64,000 bases of DNA from Promethearchaeota archaeon (GTDB lineage Archaea > Asgardarchaeota > Lokiarchaeia > Sigyniarchaeales > SOKP01), in NCBI GenBank assembly GCA_016839585.1, contig JAEOTZ010000018.1, positions 1 to 64,000 on the forward strand, given 5' to 3'. The notes under the pieces were generated by a model, which searched no databases, was not told where the DNA came from, and saw only the letters and a list, made by a program, of their open reading frames with translations. Shown piece by piece: positions 25,574-33,747 of this stretch. The first letter of the stretch is position 1, and every line of letters starts with the position of its first letter. A program made the translations under genes and the position numbers.

Positions 25574-26731
25574 ATGAGTAACATAAAAATTGCAATTATA
25601 GGATTAGGTAATTGTGCTAGTGCTTTAATTCAAGGAATCCAATATTATAAAAATAAGACGACCACGGATGCTATTGGTTTAATGCATTGGGATATTGGGG
25701 GCTATAAACCTGGTGATATTAAAGTAGTTGCTGCTTTTGATATAGATTATAGAAAAGTAGGTAAAGATGTTTCAGATGCTATTTTCCAATTACCTAACTG
25801 TACCAAAAAATTCTATAAAAATATACCTAAAACAAATATTATTGTTAAAATGGGCCGTGTGTTAGATAGTTTTCCAACTCATATGCAAGATCATGATGAA
25901 AAATTTTCCTTTGTGTTATCTAATCAAAAAGAATCAACGCAAGGAGAAATAGTACAAGAGATTAAAACTTCAAAAGCAGATATGGTTTTAAATTATCTTC
26001 CAGTAGGGTCTGAAAAAGCAGTAAAATTTTATACAGAGTGTGCTTTAAAAGCAAAAGTAGGTTTCATAAACTGTATGCCTGTTTTTATTGCAAGTAATTC
26101 AGAATGGGCTCGAAAATTTAAAGAAAAAAACATACCATTAATAGGAGACGATATTAAATCTCAATTAGGAGCAACAATCGTGCATCGTATCCTAACAAAT
26201 CTTTTTAAGAAAAGAGGAGTAAGACTTATGCGTACATATCAACTCAATACAGGGGGGAATACAGACTTTCTTAATATGCTAGATAGAACTCGATTAGTTT
26301 CTAAAAAGCAATCAAAAACCGAAGCAGTTCAATCTCAAGCAGCAATCCGATTAGAAAATGAAAATATTCATATTGGACCAAGTGATTGGGTTCCTTGGCA
26401 AAGAGATAATAAAGTATGTTTTATTCGAATGGAAGGAAATATTTTTGGAGATATACCTATTAATTTAGAATTACGCCTTTCAGTAGAGGATTCTCCAAAT
26501 TCTGCTGGAGTTGTAATAGATGCAATAAGATGTTTAAAGTTAGCACTTGATAGAGATCAAGGTGGTGTATTATACCGACCTTCAGCTTACTTTATGAAAC
26601 ATCCTCCAATACAATACACAGATGACAAAGCATATCAATTAACTGAAGATTTTATTAAGAATAAAATAGATGAAATAACATCTATTAGAAAATGGGTAAT
26701 TGGATCAACTGAAGAAACTATGGATCCATAA
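25574..26731 (+). CDS. ino1: myo-Inositol-1-phosphate synthase
   Basis: A 385-residue archaeal-type myo-inositol-1-phosphate synthase, which converts glucose-6-phosphate to L-myo-inositol-1-phosphate with NAD. The N-terminal Rossmann motif is IIGLGNCASALIQGI. The family-specific stretches VLNYLPVGSEKA, INCMPVFIAS, GDDIKSQLGATIVHR and LNTGGNTDFLNM, and the C-terminal substrate region SVEDSPNSAGVVIDAIRCLK, are all present, including the conserved catalytic lysines. Length is normal. It follows the cytidylyltransferase-like gene by 42 bases. It supplies the inositol phosphate for the CDP-alcohol phosphatidyltransferase at 22695. Confidence 0.95.
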   Translation: MSNIKIAIIGLGNCASALIQGIQYYKNKTTTDAIGLMHWDIGGYKPGDIKVVAAFDIDYRKVGKDVSDAIFQLPNCTKKFYKNIPKTNIIVKMGRVLDSFPTHMQDHDEKFSFVLSNQKESTQGEIVQEIKTSKADMVLNYLPVGSEKAVKFYTECALKAKVGFINCMPVFIASNSEWARKFKEKNIPLIGDDIKSQLGATIVHRILTNLFKKRGVRLMRTYQLNTGGNTDFLNMLDRTRLVSKKQSKTEAVQSQAAIRLENENIHIGPSDWVPWQRDNKVCFIRMEGNIFGDIPINLELRLSVEDSPNSAGVVIDAIRCLKLALDRDQGGVLYRPSAYFMKHPPIQYTDDKAYQLTEDFIKNKIDEITSIRKWVIGSTEETMDP

Positions 26732-26802
26732 CTTAATTTTAATCTCTTTTTTATAACGAACAATTGTCTTTATTCTATCTAGTTTTTAAATTAAATTTAT
26801 TA

Positions 26803-26922
26803 TCATACAAATCGATTGCTCAAAATGCATTGAAAGTTTATTAAACAATAATTATTGTAGTTACAGCTTAACAGCATGTCCTAAAGATGTTCTTATAGGA
26901 AAAAATTATTATTTTTTTAGTT
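26803..26922 (+). pseudogene. Orphan copy of the 3' end of the Fe-S protein gene
   Basis: Reading in frame gives IDCSKCIESLLNNNYCSY, closely matching the IDRSKCIESLLNNNYCSY end of the Fe-S protein at 21729-22592, followed by SLTACPKDV. The Cys before the final motif is changed to Ser. There is no upstream coding region. It is a decayed duplicate of the ferredoxin-like tail and overlaps the 3' end of the convergent gene at 26909. Confidence 0.65.
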
Positions 26923-27352
26923 CATAAATAGTGTCACAATAGGGATCTCCTGCAGCGAGAGTTTTTATTATTTTCAATTCAATATGATTGTCTACGGCAG
27001 TACGAAAATATTCATGATCAATTGCCATCGTTGCTTCACATAATTCTCTTGATGTATTTTCCAAACAAAAAGGACACTTAGTTCCTTGAATTTGGAATTT
27101 TTCGTCAGAAATAGAAATCACCTTAACAGATTTTGGATCAAGACTCTTTGAAAATGCCTTAGCTACAGTACTTAATCTGTTGTCAGGTAATTTCTTAGTA
27201 ATTTTTAACCCTAATGCTCGCCCTTGTATTTTACAAACATCTTTAATAACAGATAATGATTTTCTCCCGAATTTATTAAAAATGGCTTTAATTAATAAAC
27301 CTTGAGCTTCAATAGAATTTTTTGGTAATTGATCGTCATTAACTTTAATCAT
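26909..27352 (-). CDS. L-2-amino-thiazoline-4-carboxylate hydrolase-like protein
   Basis: A 147-residue protein. Conserved cysteines occur in VCKIQGRALG, TKCPFCLENTSRELCEATMAID and the terminal LAAGDPYCDTIYEL. The last motif (GDPYCD) and the size resemble the ATC-hydrolase-like family, many members of which are uncharacterised Cys-containing ligand-binding proteins in anaerobes rather than true ATC hydrolases. Alternatively it could be a V4R-like small-molecule sensor. It is divergent from the AOR gene. Confidence 0.6.
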   Translation of the reverse strand: MIKVNDDQLPKNSIEAQGLLIKAIFNKFGRKSLSVIKDVCKIQGRALGLKITKKLPDNRLSTVAKAFSKSLDPKSVKVISISDEKFQIQGTKCPFCLENTSRELCEATMAIDHEYFRTAVDNHIELKIIKTLAAGDPYCDTIYELKK

Positions 27353-27506
27353 AGTTTAACTTATTGAGTGTTTAATTAATTAATTTATATTCAAATACAA
27401 TGTTCAATTATCAAAAAATATATCCAAATGAATTATTTAGTGTAATAAATAACCTAATAAATACTAGCATATTTATCAAAATATAAAATAATTTATAGTG
27501 AAAAAC

Positions 27507-29444
27507 ATGAGTAAAGCTAAAGGAAAACCTTTACCAGATGATGTGAAAGGATATTCACAAGTTAGACTGGATGTCGATCTAACAACTGGGAAAATTGAAA
27601 AAAGTACATTATCTAATGAATTTTGCCGAGATTGGATTGGAGGTTATGGCTTCGGCGCTAAGATCCTCTTCGACGAGCTTAAGTCAGGAGTTGATCCTCT
27701 TAGCCCAGATAATATTTTAGTTTATGCTCAGGGACCCTTCCCTACAACCATCTTACCAACTAGCTCAAAATATGGTTTGTTTGCGAAATCACCTTTAACG
27801 GGAATGTTTGGCATGTCGATTTCCTCTGGAAGTGTAGGAGCTCAAGCTCGTCGTGCTGGAATTAATGCAATTGTATTTAAAGGAAAAGTACCTGAACTCT
27901 CATATTTTGTTGTTGACGATGATGATTATTATTTAGTCCCATGCGAGAAAATGTTAAAAGGAAAAGGAACCTTTGAAACTGAAGATCTTTTAAGAGAGGA
28001 ATTTCAAGACCAACGATTAGCAGTAATGAGTATAGGACCTGCGGGTGAACGCATGAGTAGAATGGGTTGTATTACAAATGATCGAAACAGACAAGCGGGA
28101 AGAACAGGAATGGGCGCTGTTATGGGATCTAAAAACCTCAAAGCAGTTTGTTTTAGAGGTACTAAAGGTATAAAGGTCGCTCATCCAGTTGAATTTTATA
28201 AAATAGCTAAGAAACTCATTAAAGTTGCTAATGGACCTGCAACTGCTAAATATCGTGATCAAGGAACACCGGCAGGACTTACAAGCTATAATAAACTTGG
28301 AATGATGCCTACGTTTAATCATCGCGAAGGTACATGGGATAAAATTACTAATGGTGCCTTCACTGGCGATACTCTAAATGAAGATTGGGTTGTAAAGAAA
28401 GTTGCATGCTCACAATGCTCCATTGCTTGCGATCACCTAGCAAGAGTACCGAAAAATCATCCTGATTGGCCAAATCTTATCGCAAGTGTTGATATTGAAC
28501 TATTGTATGGATTTGGAACTGCTTGTGGTAATGCTGATTGGCCAACTGTCTTCAAGTGCATTAATTTATGTGATAATTTAGGAATTGACGCAATTAGTGG
28601 AGGAGTTACTGCTGCGATGGCTTGTGATCTTTATACGGATGGACTAATCACTAAAGAGGATTTAGGATTCGAACTTCCATTTGGATCAACAACGAATTTA
28701 GTGAGATTTACTGAAGAAATGATCCTTGGAAAAGGATTTGCTGGAGAGATTTTTGGTCATGGAACCAGAGTTGCTGGTGAAAAATTAGAAGAGATGGGAA
28801 AGAAAGGAGCTAGTTCTTATGCCATGCACATTAAGGGTTTAGAAATGCCTGCCTTTGATCTTCATGGAATGTCATCCTTTGCAGTTGGGGAGAGCGTATC
28901 CATTAGAGGTGCTTGTCATTTAAGGAATGGTGCGTATGGACTCGATGCTAAAGGTACTTTTGATCGATTTGGTTATGATAAACCTTTGGAACGAGGAAAA
29001 GCAATTAAAAAACTCGAAGATGTTTACGGCATTATTGATTCATTTATAATCTGTAAATTTACTCGTGGAATTTATGAAAATGATGCTGAAATAGCAAAAG
29101 TTTACGAGTTAGTAACTGGTCTTCCGATGGATGAAGCCTTATTACTTGAAAGGGGAGATGCAATCGTTACCCTTTCAAAGTGTTTTAATATCAGAGAAGG
29201 GTGGACCAGAGCAGATGACCATCCCCCAGAAAGATTCTTTAAAATGGCTCATACAAAAGGTCCTGCTAAAGGAGTAACCCTGAAGGAAGATGGATATCAA
29301 CAATTGTTATCGGGTTATTATGAAGCAAGAGGTTGGTATAAGGAAACAGGCATTCCTACTGATGAAACCTTGAAAAAATTAGGAATGGATTTTGTAATTG
29401 GAAAATTAAAACCAGCACCAGCAAAGAAAGGAGGTAAGAAATAA
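27507..29444 (+). CDS. aor: Tungsten aldehyde:ferredoxin oxidoreductase
   Basis: A 645-residue aldehyde ferredoxin oxidoreductase, which oxidises aldehydes to acids and reduces ferredoxin using a tungsten bis-pterin and a [4Fe-4S] cluster. The N-terminal domain shows WIGGYGFGAKILFDEL and SSKYGLFAKSPLTGMFG. The Fe-S ligands are C301, C304 and C308 (CSQCSIACDHL) with a distal Cys in SFIICKFTRG. The pterin-binding GRTGMGAVMGSKNLKA and a DxxG-type region are present. The ATG at 27507 is taken; GTG at 27498 is an in-frame alternative. It overlaps its ferredoxin gene by one base. Confidence 0.96.
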   Translation: MSKAKGKPLPDDVKGYSQVRLDVDLTTGKIEKSTLSNEFCRDWIGGYGFGAKILFDELKSGVDPLSPDNILVYAQGPFPTTILPTSSKYGLFAKSPLTGMFGMSISSGSVGAQARRAGINAIVFKGKVPELSYFVVDDDDYYLVPCEKMLKGKGTFETEDLLREEFQDQRLAVMSIGPAGERMSRMGCITNDRNRQAGRTGMGAVMGSKNLKAVCFRGTKGIKVAHPVEFYKIAKKLIKVANGPATAKYRDQGTPAGLTSYNKLGMMPTFNHREGTWDKITNGAFTGDTLNEDWVVKKVACSQCSIACDHLARVPKNHPDWPNLIASVDIELLYGFGTACGNADWPTVFKCINLCDNLGIDAISGGVTAAMACDLYTDGLITKEDLGFELPFGSTTNLVRFTEEMILGKGFAGEIFGHGTRVAGEKLEEMGKKGASSYAMHIKGLEMPAFDLHGMSSFAVGESVSIRGACHLRNGAYGLDAKGTFDRFGYDKPLERGKAIKKLEDVYGIIDSFIICKFTRGIYENDAEIAKVYELVTGLPMDEALLLERGDAIVTLSKCFNIREGWTRADDHPPERFFKMAHTKGPAKGVTLKEDGYQQLLSGYYEARGWYKETGIPTDETLKKLGMDFVIGKLKPAPAKKGGKK

Positions 29445-30001
29445 TGTCAAAAGCTGCAACTAAGAAAAGAGGAGGAAAAATGCATCAATTCATCATCGTA
29501 GATCCAAATTTATGTACGGGATGCGAAACTTGTGAATCTGTATGTTCTTTCGTCCATGATGGTGAGTTTAATCCCATAAACACAAGAATTCATAGAGTAA
29601 GAATTGAACCTGTTTTTAACATCGCCTTAGCATGCCAAAAATGTGAAGATGCTCCATGTGTTCGCAGTTGTCCTGAAAAAGCATTGGAAAAAGACGAAGA
29701 GACAGGATCTATCATTGTTGATAACGATAAGTGTAATGGCTGTGCTTTTTGTATCCGAGCTTGTGATTTTGGAGTGCTCAGTTTGCACATCGAATCTCAA
29801 AAAGCACTTATTTGTGATCTTTGCGAAAACATGAAGGAAGAGTATATTGATGAAGAATCCGGAATTAAGGAACCTCAATGTATATTAGTTTGTCCTAAAG
29901 AGGCAATTTCACTTAAAAATGTAGAACAGATTGGAGAAGAAACTCGTATTGAAGCTGTTAAAAGACTTTTTGGCGATATATTACAAGAATATGAAAGTTA
30001 A
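29444..30001 (+). CDS. Polyferredoxin partner of AOR (four 4Fe-4S clusters)
   Basis: A 185-residue HycB/DmsB-type ferredoxin with four cysteine sets: CTGCETCESVC, CQKCEDAPCVRSC, CNGCAFCIRAC, and CDLC followed by the distal CILVC, i.e. the four-cluster pattern of electron-transfer subunits of molybdo/tungsto enzymes. The start overlaps the AOR stop by one base (TAATG), so the two are translationally coupled and probably form a complex. An alternative ATG 36 bases in (MHQFIIVDP) would remove a Lys-rich tail. Confidence 0.93.
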   Translation: MSKAATKKRGGKMHQFIIVDPNLCTGCETCESVCSFVHDGEFNPINTRIHRVRIEPVFNIALACQKCEDAPCVRSCPEKALEKDEETGSIIVDNDKCNGCAFCIRACDFGVLSLHIESQKALICDLCENMKEEYIDEESGIKEPQCILVCPKEAISLKNVEQIGEETRIEAVKRLFGDILQEYES

Positions 30002-30004
30002 ATA

Positions 30005-30026
30005 ATTTTTTCTATTCTTTTTTTTC
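30005..30026 (+). terminator. U-tract terminator after the AOR operon
   Basis: Two T-runs (five to ten bases each) lie 4-25 bases after the ferredoxin stop. This is the pattern of archaeal intrinsic termination. No strong hairpin is needed or seen. Confidence 0.45.
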
Positions 30027-30293
30027 CATTAATTTATGAGATTTGTTATTGAATGAAAATCCAATTATTTGACCCACCGGTTTTCTTTGAGGATTTTCCT
30101 CCTAAAATTTCATAAAAGCATCTTAAAATTACGTATTTATTCTCCCGAAGAAAAAATTTTTATCATTTAAGAATTTGTGTCATCTTAGTTAAGATAATTT
30201 AAATAGACTTTAATCATAATATTTATAATTTTTTTAATATATTTGTGATTGTACTTATTATAATTAAAAAATATTTAACTAGAGGGAGAATTA

Positions 30294-30857
30294 ATGGTTA
30301 AAAAACATTTAGAAGTTGAGAATGCTGCAATAAAATTAGGCTTTATGAACTTTCCTTTAACGGTTTTATATGGGAAACCTAAATCATTTAGTCCTAGAAC
30401 GTCGGGCTTAGATAAAACTCTTGAATTTTTTGGGTTATATGGATCCACTTCAGGATTTATTACCGATACTGCAAGGGTTATAATTTGGATGTTAGAAATA
30501 AAGTATCAACTTAAGCCCGAAAAGCTGAAAAATATCAATAAACCTTCTGAAAAACCTCGGTTTTTCTTTGGGTATGGTATTGAGAAGAAAGTACATAAGT
30601 ATTATATTCTTGCTCCTACAAAAAAATTATACATTGAACTCAATAATAGAGCGGGATTAACAATGAAAAAGCACGGATTTCAGTTAAAAATCTATTCTTC
30701 AGAAGAAGAGCATAAGTATAACATTGCGGAATTTATTAATGAAGCATATGGTGGAATTCTTAATCATGTTGATAATTGGGAACATATAGAAGAATATTTT
30801 AACGTGAGCTCTGAGGAATGTATTAGAAATTGGAATTCAATCTTAGAAAAGTCTTAA
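30294..30857 (+). CDS. Unknown protein
   Basis: A 187-residue soluble protein that I do not recognise. It has a good RBS (AGAGGGAG) before the ATG at 30294. Notable segments are an N-terminal helix, FPLTVLYGKPKSFSPRTSGLDKTLEF written here as FPLTVLYGKPK and SPRTSGLDKTLEF, a Tyr/Lys-rich core (HKYYILAPTKKLYIELNN) and an acidic C-terminus with HVDNWEHIEEYF. No signal peptide, membrane segment, or conserved Cys pattern. It stands alone between the AOR operon and hdrA with 250-290-base gaps on each side. Confidence 0.75.
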   Translation: MVKKHLEVENAAIKLGFMNFPLTVLYGKPKSFSPRTSGLDKTLEFFGLYGSTSGFITDTARVIIWMLEIKYQLKPEKLKNINKPSEKPRFFFGYGIEKKVHKYYILAPTKKLYIELNNRAGLTMKKHGFQLKIYSSEEEHKYNIAEFINEAYGGILNHVDNWEHIEEYFNVSSEECIRNWNSILEKS

Positions 30858-31082
30858 AAATAAAATATTTCTTTTTTTAATTTTACCTTATCCTTTTATT
30901 ATTCATAGAGCTATTTTTCATAAGTATTATTATTAAAGTTTTAAATTTTATGAATTATTTGTAGGATAGATAATTGAAATTACATAATAATTGGATTTTA
31001 ATAATATAGACTATTTACAAGATCATAAATATATTTTTTGATTAGCAATTCTTGATATAGGAAAGTAGAAAAGTATAAACCT

Positions 31083-31112
31083 ATGGAGGAAAAAATCAAA
31101 AAAGGTGTATAA
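31083..31112 (+). other. Possible leader mini-ORF before hdrA
   Basis: ATG GAG GAA... encodes nine residues (MEEKIKKGV) and its TAA ends one base before the hdrA TTG start. The GGAGG at 31085-31089 overlaps it. It could be chance, or it could couple ribosomes to the weak TTG start of hdrA. Confidence 0.25.
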
Positions 31113-31113
31113 T

Positions 31114-33090
31114 TTGTCTGAAAAAACAGACCAAAAGAATAATGACGAAGAAAAGCCAGTTGTTGGCGTATTTGTGTGTCGCTGAGGTATTAATATAGCA
31201 GGGATTTTGGATGTTCCAAAAATCGTGGAAGAAATTAATGAATTACCTAATGTTTATAGTTATGAATATTTAAACTTGTGTACTTCTGGTGGAGCCGAAT
31301 ATATTAAGGAGCAAATTGAAGAAAAGGGATTTAATCGTGTTGTTGTTGCTGCTTGAACTCCTTTAACACATGAACCAGTTTTTCATGGAATCTTAAAAGA
31401 AGCAGGTATACCACAGAGATATTTGGAATTTACTAATATTAGAGAACATTGTAGTTATGTACATCAGGCGAGAGAAATTCGAGATAAAGCAACATTAAAA
31501 GCAATTGAATTAATAAAGGCAGGTATCTCAAGAGCACAATTATTAGAAGATATTCCTACAAAGATCGTTCCAGTAAAACCAACTGCTTTAGTTATTGGAG
31601 GAGGAATTGCGGGATTAAGTGCTGCTATTGATTTAGGTGACGGAGGTTATAAAGTATTTTTAGTTGAAAAGAAAACTACAATTGGTGGAAGAATGTCCCA
31701 ACTTGATCGAACGTTTCCTACAGATGATTGTAGTATATGAATTCTTGGTCCAAAAATGCTTGAAGCCGATAGACATGAAAATATCGAAATTTTATCTTAT
31801 AGTGAAGTAGTTAAGGTCGAGGGATATATTGGTAATTTTAGGGTAAAAGTGAAGAGAAAAGAACGTTTTGTCAATGAGGAAAAGTGTACTGGGTGTGGAG
31901 CGTGTACTGAAGTATGCCCAATATACGTGCCAAATCACTTTGATGAAAGTCTCTCTGCGCGTAAATGTATAGATATAGCATTTGCTCAAGCAGTTCCTGC
32001 AATCTCAAATATTGAGAGAGACTGTTGTGTTGAATGTTTCGCATGTGTAGATGCCTGTGATACTGAAGCAATAGATTTTAGTCAAAAAGAAGAAATCGTG
32101 GAATTAGAAGTAGGAACAATAATAGTGGCTACAGGGTGGGATCTATATCAAGGAGATGATTATGGATATGGAATATACGACAACGTAATTACTCAAATAC
32201 AATTAGAAAGAATTCTTGCACCAAATGGACCTACGTTAGGTCATTTAATGAGACCCTCGGATAGAAAACGCCCTAAAAGAGTCTTATTTATAAATTGTGT
32301 AGGTTCAAGAGATTTAAAGGCGCATGAGTATTGTAGCGTTGTATGTTGTAATTTATCAGTAAAGAATTCTAAGCTAATAATGTCTGAATATCCTGATTCT
32401 GAGATTGTTGTTAGTTATATAGATATGAGATGCGGTGGAAAAATGTATGAGGAATATTACAGAAGAGCTAGAAATGCGGGAATTATCTTTCTTAAAGGTT
32501 TAATAGGGAAAATTGAAGAAGATCCTAAAACAAAGAATCTGAGAGTACAATTTGAGCCAGTAGGTACAGATTCAATTATGGATATGGAATTTGAAATGGT
32601 GGTTCTTTCATCAGCTTCATTACCATCTCAAGGTACAAATGAAATAGCTTCGGTAATGAATATAGAAAAAACATCAGATGGATTTTTAAAAGAAGTACAC
32701 GCACGACTCGATCCAATTAATACAAAAGTCCCAGGTATATATTTAGCAGGTTCTTGTCAAGGACAAAAATCTATAGATTTAACGGTTAGTCAAGCGAAAG
32801 GTGCTGCTTCTACGGCGAGTATACCTATGAAAAATGAGAAATATACTATGGAATTAATCCGTGCCCAACCTATAGATGAACGTTGTGCCAAATGTTATAA
32901 ATGTATTGAGGCATGTCCTTACAGTGCGATTTCAGTTAATGAAAATGGATTAATCCAAGTCGATATTATTAGCTGTAGAGGATGTGGAATTTGTGAATCA
33001 TTATGTCCGTCAAAAGCTATAGAATTAGCACATTATAAAGATAATCAGTATATTGCATATATTGATGAATTATTACCTATTGAAGATTAG
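31114..33090 (+). CDS. hdrA: HdrA, selenoprotein with three Sec (in-frame UGA)
   Basis: Heterodisulfide reductase subunit A, 658 residues when three in-frame TGA codons are read as selenocysteine: U24 (31183), U81 (31354) and U209 (31738). Each replaces a cysteine conserved in HdrA: the second Cys of the N-terminal CxC-G motif (here FVCRUGINIAG), the Cys of VVAACTP (here VVAAUTPLTHEP), and the Cys of DCSxCILxPKM (here DCSIUILGPKM). The FAD motif is VIGGGIAG at 160-167. Fe-S sites follow: CTGCGACTEVC and CVECFACVDAC in the insert, CAKCYKCIEAC and CRGCGICESLC at the C-terminus. Start is TTG with AGGTG upstream; GTG at 31105 is in frame too. It bifurcates electrons between ferredoxin and a disulfide or other acceptor. 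mvhD follows after 14 bases. Confidence 0.93.
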
Positions 33091-33104
33091 AGAGGTAGAA
33101 AATA

Positions 33105-33557
33105 ATGACAAATAATGATATAAAAATATTAGCATTTTTATGTTTAAAATGAGGTTACGGTGGTGCAGATATGGCGGGAACTATTCGAGCACAGTATCCA
33201 ACGTCATTAAGAACAGTTTTAGTTCCTTGTACAGGAAGAGTTGGAGCAGATTTAGTAATGCGAGCATTTGGAAGAGGTGCTGACGGAGTATTAATTGCAG
33301 GATGATATCCGAAAGAATGTGATTATGAAACAGGCAATTATTTTGCTTATCGTTTAGTAGATTATTTGAAAGAAATTGTTAAAGCTATAGGAATAAATCC
33401 AGAGAGAATAAAAATGACTTTTTGCAGCTCCGCGGAAGGTGCAAAGTTCCAGAAGATAGCGACAGAATTCGATAAATTGATTCGAGAACTAGGTCCAAGT
33501 CCTTTACGTACTAAAAGCGGCACACCAGAAAAAGCTAAAGCGAAAGCTGAAGCTTAA
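33105..33557 (+). CDS. mvhD: MvhD/VhuD-like [2Fe-2S] subunit, selenoprotein with two Sec
   Basis: A 150-residue homologue of methyl-viologen-hydrogenase delta subunit, which links HdrA to hydrogenase or formate dehydrogenase through a [2Fe-2S] cluster. Two in-frame TGA codons are at 33150 (U16) and 33303 (U67). They replace conserved cysteines: FCCxxCxYGGAD becomes FLCLKUGYGGADMAG, and GGCHPGDCHY becomes AGUYPKECDY. Other ligands C13, the Cys in VPCTGRVGAD and C72 remain. The RBS AGAGGT precedes the ATG by 7 bases. A Lys/Ala-rich tail (EKAKAKAEA) ends the protein. The SECIS-like stem-loop starts a few bases after the TAA. Confidence 0.93.
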
Positions 33558-33563
33558 GAATTA

Positions 33564-33627
33564 ATGTGTTACCTAATGATTCTGAGTTAGAAAAATGAGA
33601 ACTCAGTTGAAGAAATGGTTGCACCAT
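33564..33627 (+). promoter_or_regulatory. SECIS-like element in the mvhD 3' UTR
   Basis: A folded region 7 bases after the mvhD stop. Helix 1 pairs 33566-33573 with 33617-33624 (seven pairs, one U-U mismatch). A loop with AUGA (33576-33579) opposite GA (33609-33610) can form tandem sheared G-A pairs, the quartet of eukaryotic SECIS. Helix 2 is seven perfect pairs (33582-33588 with 33600-33606). The apical loop has an AA at 33591-33592, 11 bases after the quartet, the spacing known from eukaryotic SECIS. An alternative pairing 33565-33571 with 33629-33635-like bases and a small hairpin at 33615-33627 compete. It presumably serves both hdrA and mvhD, since no element fits between them. Confidence 0.8.
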
Positions 33628-33747
33628 TAGCACATAAAATTGAAATATTAATAAGTATAAAATTGGTAAAAAAAATTATATATAGGAAAATTTTAAAAGA
33701 ATTTTTTTAAGAAAAATTCAAATTTAAGAATATAGAGTTGGAATTTC

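Noticed and set aside
33091-33104. A separate SECIS for hdrA between hdrA and mvhD
   Set aside because: Only 14 bases are available, holding just the mvhD ribosome site.
31114-33557. TGA read as tryptophan (alternative genetic code)
   Set aside because: The gene at 20794-21558 ends in TGA, and the five in-frame TGAs occur only at conserved Cys sites of two redox proteins followed by a SECIS-like fold. Selenocysteine fits; Trp does not.
31114-33557. hdrA and mvhD as frameshifted or nonsense pseudogenes
   Set aside because: Frames are maintained across all five TGAs, all Fe-S motifs are intact, and no other stop or indel is seen.
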